Positions 1 to 8,844 of a DNA stretch of 64,000 bases are shown piece after piece. A program made the translations under genes and the position numbers. The first letter of the stretch is position 1, and the number at the start of each line of letters is the position of its first letter. Source of the stretch: Candidatus Nitronauta litoralis (GTDB lineage Bacteria; Nitrospinota; Nitrospinia; Nitrospinales; Nitrospinaceae). The stretch spans positions 3,038,001 to 3,102,000 of the forward strand of contig CP048685.1 in the NCBI GenBank assembly GCA_015698285.1, given 5' to 3'. The notes under the pieces are model-generated. The model searched no databases. It saw nothing but the letters and a program-made list of their open reading frames with translations, and had not been told where the DNA came from.

Positions 1-1499
1 TCCGGGCTCTGGGAATTAATCATGGTGCTGCCAAAGGCGATATCAAAATGACAGCCGAAGGGGCCAAAATAGTCGAAGTGGCATCCCGACTCAGTGGTGG
101 CTGGATGTCGGCTCACACGTACCCGCTTTCCAGCGGAGTCAACCTGATACGTGCTGGTATTGAAGTGGCGCTGGGGCAGGCTCCTTCTGACCTGAAACCA
201 AAACATGAAATGGTGGCGGTGGAGCGATCCATCATTCCACCGGCGGGGAAAATTTTATCAATACGCGGTGTGGACGAGGCCATGAAAATTCGCGGTGTGC
301 GCGAGATCATCCTCATGAAAGAACCGGGAGATTCCGTCGGCGACCTGCGCAGCAACATGGGAAAAACCGGGTATGTCATCACGACGGCGAAAACCCGCGA
401 AGAAGCCATACGCATTAACGAACTGGCTCGACAGACTCTGAAAGTTGAAACGGGCAACGAGCAAACCATCACCTGGGACATCATTCGTAACAACGCACGC
501 AGAAAATTTTATGTCGCCTGTAAAGCCTGCGTTGTGTGCGATGGCGTGGAGTGTTCGGGCAAGGTGCCCGGCATTGGTGGCATCGGAACGGGAGGATCCT
601 TTCACGAAAACCTGAAAGCACTGGCCCGGTACAAACTCAACTTACGCACCATCCACAATGTACGTAACCCGGATATATCCGTCGAGCTTTTTGGACAGAA
701 ACTTGCCTCCCCGGTGCTGGCCGCACCGATCACCGGAATGGAAACCAATCTGGGTGGTGGCATGAGCGAAGAGGAATACGCCGCTGCCGTGCTCGACGGT
801 TGCCTGAGTTGCGGCACGCTCGGAATGGTAGGTGACGGTGCGAGTCCAACAAAATACCGTATTGGCCTGGAAGCAATCAAGAAACGTGGTGGACTCGGTA
901 TCCCTGTTTTCAAACCACGTGCGTCCAACCTCGACATCCTGCACCGCTTTCATGCGGCGACTGAAGCCGGAGCGATTGCTGTGGGTATCGACATCGATGC
1001 GGCTTCTTTTAAAACCATGTCGCTCAAAGGGCAGAGTGTTGGTCCTAAAAGTATCGAAGATTTGCAGGATTTAAAAAAGCATTTAAAGGTTCCTTTCATT
1101 CTTAAAGGGATCATGAACCCCGAGTCGGCATTGGCTGCAATGGAAGCGGGAGCTGATGCGATTGTGGTGTCGAACCACGGCGGCCGGGTGATGGATTACA
1201 TGCCTGGCACCGCAGAAGTGCTGCCCGAGATTGCGGCGGCGGTGAACGGTCGCATAAAAGTTCTGGTGGATGGCGGCATTCGCGATGGATCGGATATTTT
1301 AAAAGTGCTGGCACTGGGAGCCGATGCTGTGCTGATCGGTCGACCCATCTGCATTGCTGCGTTCGGGGCAGGGCAGGAGGGTGTGTCGTTTTACCTGGAA
1401 GAAAAAGAAAATGAATTGAAGAAAGCGATGATCCTGACCGGTTGCCCGAGTGTCGATCGCATCGACCCTTCTGTGATTGTCCGGGAACGAAAAGGGTAA
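1..1499 (+). CDS. ATP-grasp / FMN-dependent alpha-hydroxyacid oxidase fusion (5' end outside window)
   Basis: The frame is open from the first bases of the window, so the ATG at 48 is internal and the gene begins upstream. The first ~140 residues after that ATG match the C-terminal end of an ATP-grasp enzyme: a VEVASRLSGGW metal-binding-like segment, then PLSSGVNLIRAGIEVALG and a tail of the kind that follows the ATP-grasp core. The remaining ~340 residues are a TIM-barrel FMN-dependent alpha-hydroxyacid oxidase of the compact type known in Firmicutes. Visible motifs are a Cys-rich CKACVVCDGVEC start, the VSNHGGR substrate/catalytic segment and the phosphate-binding DGGIRDGSDILK and GADAVLIGRP. 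The family oxidises 2-hydroxyacids with FMN. What the ATP-grasp half ligates is unknown. The fusion is read directly; the function is inferred. Confidence 0.8.
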   Translation, partial: RALGINHGAAKGDIKMTAEGAKIVEVASRLSGGWMSAHTYPLSSGVNLIRAGIEVALGQAPSDLKPKHEMVAVERSIIPPAGKILSIRGVDEAMKIRGVREIILMKEPGDSVGDLRSNMGKTGYVITTAKTREEAIRINELARQTLKVETGNEQTITWDIIRNNARRKFYVACKACVVCDGVECSGKVPGIGGIGTGGSFHENLKALARYKLNLRTIHNVRNPDISVELFGQKLASPVLAAPITGMETNLGGGMSEEEYAAAVLDGCLSCGTLGMVGDGASPTKYRIGLEAIKKRGGLGIPVFKPRASNLDILHRFHAATEAGAIAVGIDIDAASFKTMSLKGQSVGPKSIEDLQDLKKHLKVPFILKGIMNPESALAAMEAGADAIVVSNHGGRVMDYMPGTAEVLPEIAAAVNGRIKVLVDGGIRDGSDILKVLALGADAVLIGRPICIAAFGAGQEGVSFYLEEKENELKKAMILTGCPSVDRIDPSVIVRERKG

Positions 1500-1519
1500 G
1501 TATTATTTAAAAAAGCAAA

Positions 1520-1680
1520 TGCGAGATGCTTCGACAAGCTCAGCATGACATTGCAATACTTCCTGCTATTCTGAGGACCAAAGGGACGAAGAATCGTAGG
1601 TCGTCATCGCGAGCGACTGAAAGGAGCGTGGCGATCCAGAATTCTGGATTACTTCGTCGCTAGCGCTCCTCGCAATGACG
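1520..1680. repeat. cluster of dispersed palindromic repeats
   Basis: This non-coding spacer between the fusion gene and the citE-like gene holds three short repeat-like blocks: a segment with TTCGACAAGCTCAGCATGAC, one with GAGGACCAAAGGGACGAAG, and an imperfect palindrome at 1602-1680. The palindrome opens with CGTCATCGCGAG, closes with CTCGCAATGACG and contains the perfect 16-bp core ATCCAGAATTCTGGAT. Similar blocks are dispersed in many bacterial genomes. No second copy is seen in this window, so the repeat status rests on recognition and on the palindrome itself. Confidence 0.5.
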
Positions 1681-1733
1681 GTTAGATTGAACACTTTTTT
1701 CAAGGATTGGCCAATATACCAGGAAATTAGTTT

Positions 1734-2525
1734 ATGAAAACACGAAGAGCACAAATTCAGGTTTTGCCATCCGCCAAAGACGACCCGGTATTGGAATTGT
1801 TGTCGCGTCTGGTAGAAGATCACGGCGCGTCCGCGTTGAAACTGTCAACCGAAGATGCAGCGATGGGTTTCGACCAGGTCGGTTTCTGGGTGCGGCGCTG
1901 CAAAGGGTTGATGCCGGTGGTCGTGAAAATTGGCGGACCCAACGCACGCAACGATATTCGGGAACTGGTGTGCCGGGGAGTGGATGGGTTGATTGCGCCG
2001 ATGGTGGAATCGCCCTACGGCCTGCAGAATTTTATTGAAGCCCTTGGAGAAATGTTGACTCCGCTGGAGTTCAATATTCTTGGAAAACATATCAATATAG
2101 AAACCATCACCGCTGCGAAACAGTTAGATGCCATTCTGGACAGTCCCTGGGCGGGGCAACTGGATGAGATCACCATCGGATGCAGTGACTTATCAAGTTC
2201 GATGGGATGCAAGGTGACCGATCCAGAAGTGATAGAGCTTGTGACCTTATGTACCGATAAGATCAAAAGCAAAGGCATTCCGGTTTCAATCGGCGGTGGA
2301 ATCACGCCTGTAAATATCGATGAGAGACTTAAAGTGCTCGCACCATCTCATTTCAACACGCGCGTGGTGACGTTTGCCAATGATTCAGCAGTGTCTTTTG
2401 GTGAAGCAGTAAAACTTGCCCTTGAGTTTGAAATCGAGATGCTTTCCCTCGACCACGCCGAAGGTTTTATCAGCGCAGAGGAGAAGCAGTCCCGTGTTTG
2501 TGAATTAAAAATACGCATTGGGTAA
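1734..2525 (+). CDS. HpcH/HpaI aldolase / citrate lyase beta (CitE)-like protein
   Basis: This 263-residue protein looks like the PEP/pyruvate TIM-barrel superfamily that includes CitE, malyl-CoA lyase and HpcH/HpaI aldolases. Supporting segments are an early Lys/Glu region (ALKLSTEDA), a central NIETITAAKQLDAIL strand-helix in which the Glu would be a metal ligand, and LDEITIGCSDLSSSMG, which fits the other acidic metal ligand and the substrate loop. Family members cleave or form C-C bonds in beta-hydroxyacids or their CoA esters using Mg2+. It lies 345 bp upstream of aclBA in the same orientation but behind a separate promoter, so a link to citrate or malyl metabolism is plausible but not shown. 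The exact substrate cannot be read from the sequence. Confidence 0.7.
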   Translation: MKTRRAQIQVLPSAKDDPVLELLSRLVEDHGASALKLSTEDAAMGFDQVGFWVRRCKGLMPVVVKIGGPNARNDIRELVCRGVDGLIAPMVESPYGLQNFIEALGEMLTPLEFNILGKHINIETITAAKQLDAILDSPWAGQLDEITIGCSDLSSSMGCKVTDPEVIELVTLCTDKIKSKGIPVSIGGGITPVNIDERLKVLAPSHFNTRVVTFANDSAVSFGEAVKLALEFEIEMLSLDHAEGFISAEEKQSRVCELKIRIG

Positions 2526-2599
2526 CAAAGAAATTTTATGGTTCCAAACCACCCCCAAAAACCCTCAAAAATAAACTGTTTTCAAGCCTTTCCCTCCTG

Positions 2600-2627
2600 T
2601 TGACAAAATCCCCAATTTCAATAAAAT
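2600..2627 (+). promoter_or_regulatory. sigma70-type promoter for aclBA
   Basis: A consensus -35 TTGACA (2600-2605) is followed after 16 bp by TAAAAT (2622-2627, five of six matches to the -10 consensus). Transcription would start near 2635 and give an untranslated leader of about 235 nt before aclB. No other strong promoter is seen between the citE-like gene and aclB apart from the TATAAT inside the inverted repeat at 2805-2831. Confidence 0.5.
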
Positions 2628-2804
2628 GGGCGTTTCTTTCCCTACCCGCATGTCCAGGGAAGACCTTTCAGGGCAACTCCAAAACCTGTTTTTCGCTGTC
2701 TTTATCCCTTGCAAATCAAGGGCTTGTGAGATGTGCGCCGAAACCGGGTGTTTTTGAGTGTCTCTGAGAAAATCATAAATCGCTTAGGAAGATTGGGGGT
2801 TCCC

Positions 2805-2831
2805 CAGGTGGATATAATTTTAGTCCACCTG
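2805..2831 (+). promoter_or_regulatory. inverted repeat enclosing TATAAT upstream of aclB
   Basis: CAGGTGGA (2805-2812) and TCCACCTG (2824-2831) form a perfect 8-bp inverted repeat with an 11-nt spacer that contains TATAAT (2813-2818). It could act in DNA as an operator over a second promoter, or in RNA as a hairpin in the leader ~40 nt before the aclB start. The ribosome-binding site AGGAG lies just after it, at 2860-2864. There is no good -35 box at the right distance for the TATAAT. Confidence 0.4.
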
Positions 2832-2870
2832 CAGAGGAATCTCATTTATTTGGAATAACAGGAGAAAGCA

Positions 2871-4139
2871 ATGCAAATCACCGGTATGCAATGGGGCCAC
2901 AAGTTGCTGGACTTGGTGGAATTTCCCAGGTCAGATGTACGCGGCGCGGAAATCAGCGTCGATGAAATTAAGGAAATGATCGCCAAGCACAAGATGGTGT
3001 TCGTGAAGCCTGTGTTTAAAGGCGGCGTGGGTAAAAAAGGCAAGTCCGGCCTGATCGGTCGCGTGGACAACATCCACGATGCTCTCAAGGAAAAAGAGCG
3101 TCTGTATTTTGCTGAGCATCGCGATGGCAACGCGGTTTTTAAATCGGATGGTGTGACCTTCGAAGGTGGTGTTCCCGCCGATCATGAAATCTACTTTTCT
3201 ATTACCGATAACACAGAATCCCGCACACCGGCGATGACTATCACTCATCATGGTGGTGTTGATATTGAAGAGCTGTCGGCGGACAAACTTGCGGTGGTTC
3301 CATTTGATCCGCTTACCGGTTTGAAAGCATTCCATGTTTCCAATGCTCTGTCTGATCTTGGAGCACCACAGGAGATCATCAGTCCCCTGGTACAGAACCT
3401 GCCCAAGCTGTGGGACCTCTACAACAACTATGGCATGTTGATGCTGGAGTTGAACCCGATCCGAATGAGCACGGCTGGCAAACGCCTTGTGCCTGTTGCC
3501 TGTGACTTCAAATGCTCGTTTGATCAGGACGATCCTGCATGGAAGCGTTTGCACCTGCCATCTCACTTGTTCGCGTCCGACGATTCAGATTTCGAACAGG
3601 AAATCAATCAGCTCCGAACCTATCAGGGACAGAGTGATGTTTACGTCATCAATGACGAAGGGAACATCACCGCGTTTACCTTTGGTGGTGGTGCCAACGC
3701 GATGGTCACCGAGCTTCTTGGTGAAGACGCAACCATCTCCTCCGATTTTGGCGGAAATCCTCCCTACGAAAAGATGAATGACATTGCGAGGATCACGCTA
3801 AAGTTCTGGCTTGAACAGAGTAATGTTCTGTTCATCATTGGGGGTAAGGCAAACAACACGGATATCTTTGAAACCTTCCGCGCGATGGCCGATGGCATCA
3901 AGTCGCACTTCCAGGTTCACGGCCCGGTACCCATTTTCGTTGTCGTTGGACGTGGTGGACCCAACCTGGTTCGCGGAATGGCGTACCTTCGCGATACCCT
4001 CGATCAATTGGGCCTGCCTTACCGCTTCTTTGGTCACGACAGCGCCATGTCTGAAGTTATCAACTACGTGCGTGACGTGAATAAATGGATGGCCAACGGC
4101 GGTAAGGAAGAAATCAAAAAGAAACTTGGAATCAAGTAG
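2871..4139 (+). CDS. aclB: ATP-citrate lyase beta (small) subunit
   Basis: This 422-residue protein has the size and content of the small subunit of the two-subunit ATP-citrate lyase, corresponding to the N-terminal (SucC-like ATP-grasp plus citrate-binding) part of the single-chain eukaryotic enzyme. Visible are the ATP-grasp lysine region (MVFVKPVFKGG), LMLELNPIR with the acidic/Asn Mg-ATP ligands, and a Gly-rich TFGGGANAMVTELLG segment. With AclA it cleaves citrate with ATP and CoA to acetyl-CoA and oxaloacetate, the diagnostic step of the reductive TCA cycle. The start has a GGAG ribosome-binding site. It is followed ~100 bp later by aclA in the usual beta-alpha order, so the two are probably one operon. 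Confidence 0.93.
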   Translation: MQITGMQWGHKLLDLVEFPRSDVRGAEISVDEIKEMIAKHKMVFVKPVFKGGVGKKGKSGLIGRVDNIHDALKEKERLYFAEHRDGNAVFKSDGVTFEGGVPADHEIYFSITDNTESRTPAMTITHHGGVDIEELSADKLAVVPFDPLTGLKAFHVSNALSDLGAPQEIISPLVQNLPKLWDLYNNYGMLMLELNPIRMSTAGKRLVPVACDFKCSFDQDDPAWKRLHLPSHLFASDDSDFEQEINQLRTYQGQSDVYVINDEGNITAFTFGGGANAMVTELLGEDATISSDFGGNPPYEKMNDIARITLKFWLEQSNVLFIIGGKANNTDIFETFRAMADGIKSHFQVHGPVPIFVVVGRGGPNLVRGMAYLRDTLDQLGLPYRFFGHDSAMSEVINYVRDVNKWMANGGKEEIKKKLGIK

Positions 4140-4236
4140 CAGGAAAACGAAACTGTGCGATTCCTTTTAATAGATTGCAAAAAATCGAACCCGGGATTCA
4201 ATATTGCTTCCGAATCCCAAGCGGAGGAAAAAACCA

Positions 4237-6954
4237 ATGCATCCAAATGGTGTTGAGGGTTTCCCATATTACGTAGGGATCAACTCTCTTTCTGAACTTG
4301 CAACCAAAGACGACCGTGTTGTCGTTCTCAATATTTTAGGAAAAGAAAGTTCCGGTGTAACCCCGGTCAGCCACGAGTATTCCGGTGGCAACATTGTATT
4401 CGGAACGGGGCCTGGTAAATCCGGAAAATCACTGCCGACCAAGAATGGCAAAATTCCCGTTTACAACTCAATTGAAGAAGGCATGGCAGCCGGTCACAAA
4501 TTCAATACGGTTGTCGTTTACTTGCCACCTTCCGGGGTGAAAGACGGTGTGGCTGAAGCGGTTCGCGCCAACCCTGACCTGAAAAAAGTCATCGTTCTGA
4601 CAGAAAAAGTTTCAGTTAAAGATTCTCGCATTATGCGTGCGATCTGCCAGACCAATGGGGTTGACCTGTTCGGTGGAAACTGCCTGGGTCTCGCAGACTC
4701 CTGGAACCACGTGCGCCTGGGTGGTGCTTTGGGGGGTAACGCTCCTGAAGAGTCTCTCATCAAGGGTTCGGTTGCGTTGTTTTCCAACTCAGGTAATTTC
4801 ACGACCACCATCGCCGTGTACCTCGCAACTGCAGGCTGGGGCACCACAACTTCCGTTTCCAGCGGAAAAGATGTCTACATTCATTATGGCCCGAAGGAGT
4901 TCATCCACGGTTTCAACAATGATGATCGCTCCAAAGCGGCGGTTGTTTACGCTGAGCCTGGTGGGATGTACGAAAAAGGTCTGGAATCCGACAAACCGAT
5001 CGTTGCCTGTGTGGTGGGTCGCTGGAAAGCAAAATTGACCAAGGCTTGCGGGCATGCAGGATCACTTGCCGGATCCGGTGATGACGCTATGGCCAAGGAA
5101 AAATGGTTCATGGATTACTTTGGAGTGGATGATATTTACACTCCAGAGAAGCCGGTGTTTTCCAAGAAAGGTGCGCTGGTCACGAATATTGCCCATATCC
5201 CGGATGCCCTCACCAAGGTGATGGAGCTGAACGGAGAGAAGCCTGACTTTGAACCAAAAGGGAATCTCGATCTCAAATGCTGGTTTGCGAGTAACAATGG
5301 AATCAATGTTCCATCGGAGCTCAACATTCAGCCAGTACCGGCCATCGAACCTTATTCCGAGCAGATCGAATCGTTGAAAAAAACGGTTGGAGCACAGACC
5401 CGCCGGGAAACGTTGAAGGATGCCAGCGGTGCTTCCAAGATGGACCCGAAAACCCAGGTCTCGCAACTGCATGGAACCTCTATCCTTGATGCTTCCGGTC
5501 ATTCCCTGGAATCCAATCTGGTGTTTGCGCTGACACGGCAATATCCGTCAGACTTTGGTGAATCTCTGGTGAATCTGGCGTTAAATGCATTTGTGAATCA
5601 GCATGGTTCACCGGCGTTGGCAGCTGCAGAAGCTTCTCGTGAAGCGGGGAATTCTCCGAACACGGCGCTCTCTGCAGCGGTTGCCCTGATTGGTAAGAAA
5701 ACTGTTCAGGGTTCGATGGATGCTGCGACGGTTCTTCTGGACCTGTTCAAATTAACAGACATGGATAATCCGGAAAGTAAGTACGATTACAGCGCTCAGC
5801 TTGCGGAAGCGGATGCTCACAAGGATGTTCTTCTGGAGTCAGGGGATGAGGGTTGTGGAGCGAAGATGTTGGCTGCAGCCAAAGCCCTCAAAGGCGATTC
5901 GGTTTTTATCGGCCTGCTGGATGAACTGGCTTCTAAAAATGGAGGGAATCCGTCAACGGACGCTTGTGTCGCTGCGGTCTGGTTGACGGTTGCCTGGCCA
6001 AGTCTGCGTTCTAAGAAAATTTCCCGCCACACCGTCACAACACTGCCGTGGTTCAGCCGAATTTACAGCACACTCGTCGGCTGTGCCGCACCTGCAGAAC
6101 GGCATGGTGAAGGAACTTTCTGTGGTGTGAAACTTGAGGAGTTGATCCCGAATTACAGCTTCACTAAAACGGCGTTTATGGCGCTTTTGGGACGCGAACC
6201 TTCGAGCGATGAATTGTTTGAGTTTCAGGTTCTGTTGGGGCTCATCATCACTAACGGACCAGGGACCATTTCCGCCCAGGGCTCCAAAGGTGCGGTTAGT
6301 GCCGATGGTCCGGAACAGCCTGAACGTGTTCAGATCAACAAAGGCTTCATCGGATTCATGACGCATACCGGGTTCGCCCATGGGGGTAACGGTTACGAAG
6401 CCGCTGCTTTTCTGATTGAAAAATTTCGGGACACCGGGCTTAAAGATCCTGCTGATCCGAACCACGGTGTAGACCTTGCGGCGATTGCCAATGAATTCGC
6501 GAGTGGTTACTCAGCTTATAAGAAAAAGCAGAAAGAGCTGGGCAATCTCGACTACGGCAAGATTCCGTGTGTCAACCATCCTGTTTTTAAGGGCAAGGAT
6601 GTCAACATCGACCCGCGTGAAGATTACGTTCGCAGCCTTTTCAAGGAGAAGGGAATCAGCAACGTTTTCCTCGACTTCTATCATGAACTGGTACAAAGCC
6701 TGTTCAAGAACAAGGTCAGCAAAAACGTTTACTGCGTGAACATCGATGCGGTAATCGCGGTGATCCTCTTGAAAACGGTCTGGAAAGAATATCAGGCAGG
6801 CAAGGTAAACGAGGAAGACATCGAGTTAGCCAGCTTCACTGCTTTTCTCTTTGGCCGTATGATCGGTTGTGCAGCGGAGATTGATGATCACGCCAACCGT
6901 GGTAAGAACATGGATACGCGTACTCCAGCGAGCAAATGCGCTTATGTAGGATAA
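4237..6954 (+). CDS. aclA: ATP-citrate lyase alpha (large) subunit
   Basis: This is the large, catalytic subunit (905 residues). The ATG at 4237 was chosen because GGAGG sits at 4223-4227; the open frame reaches a TTG at 4204. The N-terminal SucD-like half contains the CGHAGSLAG motif with the phospho-accepting His (about residue 273), flanked by CoA-ligase features such as SNSGNFTTTIAVYLA. The C-terminal half (about residues 600-905) is the citrate-synthase-like domain, with conserved GPGTISAQGSKGAVSADG and HGGNGYEAA segments. Together with AclB it forms the citrate-cleaving complex of the reductive TCA cycle. A terminator follows within 25 bp, so aclB-aclA form a closed unit. No truncation or frameshift is seen. 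Confidence 0.93.
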   Translation: MHPNGVEGFPYYVGINSLSELATKDDRVVVLNILGKESSGVTPVSHEYSGGNIVFGTGPGKSGKSLPTKNGKIPVYNSIEEGMAAGHKFNTVVVYLPPSGVKDGVAEAVRANPDLKKVIVLTEKVSVKDSRIMRAICQTNGVDLFGGNCLGLADSWNHVRLGGALGGNAPEESLIKGSVALFSNSGNFTTTIAVYLATAGWGTTTSVSSGKDVYIHYGPKEFIHGFNNDDRSKAAVVYAEPGGMYEKGLESDKPIVACVVGRWKAKLTKACGHAGSLAGSGDDAMAKEKWFMDYFGVDDIYTPEKPVFSKKGALVTNIAHIPDALTKVMELNGEKPDFEPKGNLDLKCWFASNNGINVPSELNIQPVPAIEPYSEQIESLKKTVGAQTRRETLKDASGASKMDPKTQVSQLHGTSILDASGHSLESNLVFALTRQYPSDFGESLVNLALNAFVNQHGSPALAAAEASREAGNSPNTALSAAVALIGKKTVQGSMDAATVLLDLFKLTDMDNPESKYDYSAQLAEADAHKDVLLESGDEGCGAKMLAAAKALKGDSVFIGLLDELASKNGGNPSTDACVAAVWLTVAWPSLRSKKISRHTVTTLPWFSRIYSTLVGCAAPAERHGEGTFCGVKLEELIPNYSFTKTAFMALLGREPSSDELFEFQVLLGLIITNGPGTISAQGSKGAVSADGPEQPERVQINKGFIGFMTHTGFAHGGNGYEAAAFLIEKFRDTGLKDPADPNHGVDLAAIANEFASGYSAYKKKQKELGNLDYGKIPCVNHPVFKGKDVNIDPREDYVRSLFKEKGISNVFLDFYHELVQSLFKNKVSKNVYCVNIDAVIAVILLKTVWKEYQAGKVNEEDIELASFTAFLFGRMIGCAAEIDDHANRGKNMDTRTPASKCAYVG

Positions 6955-6974
6955 ATGCAGAAGAGTTTTTAAAG

Positions 6975-7008
6975 TGGCGTCGCCTTAACGGGCGGCGCCA
7001 TTTTTTTT
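6975..7008 (+). terminator. Rho-independent terminator of aclBA
   Basis: TGGCGTCGCC (6975-6984) pairs with GGCGGCGCCA (6991-7000) over 10 bp with one G-T pair and a 6-nt loop, followed by eight T residues (7001-7008). It lies 20 bp after the aclA stop and before the convergent AMMECR1-domain gene. Confidence 0.9.
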
Positions 7009-7045
7009 GACTGAAGCAGGGCAATTTCAAATATCAGGCGTGATT

Positions 7046-7561
7046 TCAAATATGCTGCTCTACCCGAAACCGCGAGTAAGCTACATTTTCGTTGTTTTTG
7101 ATACCACCCTTTGAACGACAGATCTTTTCCTGTTGGTCCACTGTTTCAATACCCTCGATTCCCGGCAAGAGAACACCCTGCTTTTTACCGCTCCGCACAA
7201 TCAAGCCATCTACCTTTGGATCCAGGTTTGAAATATCGTCTACGGGTTCAGGTGGTGTGACCACTTCAATGCGGATGGTCAGTCCATCGATCTCACTGTG
7301 GCTTACCGGATCGTAGCGTGGATCCTTTGTGGCAGCCAGTATCGCGTTTCGTACCACTTCCTCAGCAAGTGATTGGGTCTGTGGTTTGAGGGAACCAATA
7401 CAACCCCGTAAACTTCCATCCTGGTACAAGGTAACAAACGCTCCGGTCGGTTTACTGAAACTGGATTGGATATTTTCGGGGGGAACAAGTTTCTTACCGG
7501 AATCCAGGTGGTGTTGTATGGCGTTTCGGGCTAACTGAACAAGTGGGTGGGAAGAGGGCAT
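7046..7561 (-). CDS. amrA: AMMECR1-domain protein (AmmeMemoRadiSam system protein A)
   Basis: This 171-residue protein matches the AMMECR1 domain. Supporting motifs are GAFVTLYQDGSLRGCIGSL, with the conserved LRGCIG core, and AAATKDPRY. In bacteria the domain is usually found with a Memo-like protein and a radical-SAM enzyme (AmmeMemoRadiSam); neither partner is encoded next to it here. The biochemical role of the family is not settled. It is convergent with aclA and lies 72 bp downstream (transcriptionally) of the polyprenyl synthase gene, so the two could be co-transcribed. Confidence 0.82.
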   Translation of the reverse strand: MPSSHPLVQLARNAIQHHLDSGKKLVPPENIQSSFSKPTGAFVTLYQDGSLRGCIGSLKPQTQSLAEEVVRNAILAATKDPRYDPVSHSEIDGLTIRIEVVTPPEPVDDISNLDPKVDGLIVRSGKKQGVLLPGIEGIETVDQQEKICRSKGGIKNNENVAYSRFRVEQHI

Positions 7562-7633
7562 TTAATGCCTCGCGGGTGAACTTTAAAGATATAAAGAATT
7601 GGGTGGCTTGTGTGATTTGAAACTAAAACCGGA

Positions 7634-8659
7634 CTAATATGAACGGCCTGATGGAATTAAATGGGTTCCCGTTGGCTGGAAACGATCCACGATATGATTG
7701 GCTGTGGATTGGAGAGCGGGTTTGAAGTCCGGGTTGGGGAACTCCAGGTTTTGAAGCTTTTCTTTGGCCCGCTTCATATGGTCACGAGCAATATCGAGCG
7801 TATAGTCGATCGCTTTCACTTCCCGCATTCGCTCCAGAATATACTCAAATTCTTTTTGGGTCAGGCATTCATTCTGGATGAACCCTTCAATTTCCCTTTT
7901 TTGTGAAGAATCTGAATGCTGATGGAGATAAAGAAGAGGGAGCGTGACATGTCCTTCGTTAAAATCTGTGCCTGGGGATTTACCCAGTTGCTCAGGGGTG
8001 CCATCGTAATCCATTGCATCGTCGACAAGCTGGAAGGCGATACCAAAGTCCTTGCCGAATTCATACAAGGAGGTAACGATTTCAGGATCCGCTCCTCCGA
8101 GTTGTGCGCCCAACTGACAGGCCAGGGCCATAACGGAAGCTGTTTTTCGATAGGCTACATCCAGACAATGTTCCTGAGTGACATTGATATCCCGTGCATG
8201 GGTGAATTCGAGAAGGCCACCTTCAACCAGCGTTTTGGCACCTTCTGCAAAGCAACGGAACACAGTTTCGTCGACATCGTTGGATAAAAGAAGCAGGGCT
8301 CGTGCAATTAAAAAATCGCCAACAAGAATACTGGCGTCACTTCCCCATTTAGTGTTAACCGTAGGTCTCCCGCGGCGGACGGTTGTTTCGTCTACAACAT
8401 CATCATGCAGAAGAGAGGCGGCATGAACGTACTCTACGGCGGTAGCATGACGGATAACTTTGTCATTAACTTCAATGCCGGAAAGTCGCGTGCAGATCAT
8501 AAGTAACAGGGGACGAACACGTTTGCCGCCACCATTCATGATGTAGTCGCCAATTCCTGGAACCAGTGGGATGTCGGAAAAGTAGTTGTCCCTGAGACAC
8601 TTTTCTACTCCTGCCAGATCGTCTTTGAATACTGCGCTGACTTCTTTAAAGTCCATCAA
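7634..8659 (-). CDS. ispB: long-chain all-trans polyprenyl diphosphate synthase (IspB-like)
   Basis: This 341-residue trans-isoprenyl diphosphate synthase has both Asp-rich motifs: DDVVDE in ASLLHDDVVDETTVRRG (first Mg-diphosphate site) and DDAMDY in FQLVDDAMDYDG (second). GGGKRVRPLLL near residue 45 is the IPP-binding region. The length and sequence fit octaprenyl/heptaprenyl-type synthases, which make the quinone side chain from FPP and IPP in the cytosol. The chain length made cannot be decided from motifs alone, so the ispB symbol denotes the family. There are no other quinone genes beside it. Confidence 0.85.
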   Translation of the reverse strand: MMDFKEVSAVFKDDLAGVEKCLRDNYFSDIPLVPGIGDYIMNGGGKRVRPLLLMICTRLSGIEVNDKVIRHATAVEYVHAASLLHDDVVDETTVRRGRPTVNTKWGSDASILVGDFLIARALLLLSNDVDETVFRCFAEGAKTLVEGGLLEFTHARDINVTQEHCLDVAYRKTASVMALACQLGAQLGGADPEIVTSLYEFGKDFGIAFQLVDDAMDYDGTPEQLGKSPGTDFNEGHVTLPLLYLHQHSDSSQKREIEGFIQNECLTQKEFEYILERMREVKAIDYTLDIARDHMKRAKEKLQNLEFPNPDFKPALQSTANHIVDRFQPTGTHLIPSGRSY

Positions 8660-8844
8660 TTATTCCTATGGGAACGATTTATTTCAGGAGCCGAAATCGG
8701 GAGTTAGGCCTCATGGAAAATTTGAGCTAAAAACGTTCGCGAAATCTTAACTATTATGGGAAAATCGCTAGATTGTCAAGGGTTTTGTCCAGTATACAGG
8801 ATTCCGACCCTTTAGGACAGAATACGCCAAAAAAAGCAGGTTGA

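Noticed and set aside
2931-3566. 211-codon minus-strand open frame
   Set aside because: Fully antisense to aclB, no domain recognised.
5062-5541. 159-codon minus-strand open frame
   Set aside because: Antisense to aclA, no domain recognised.
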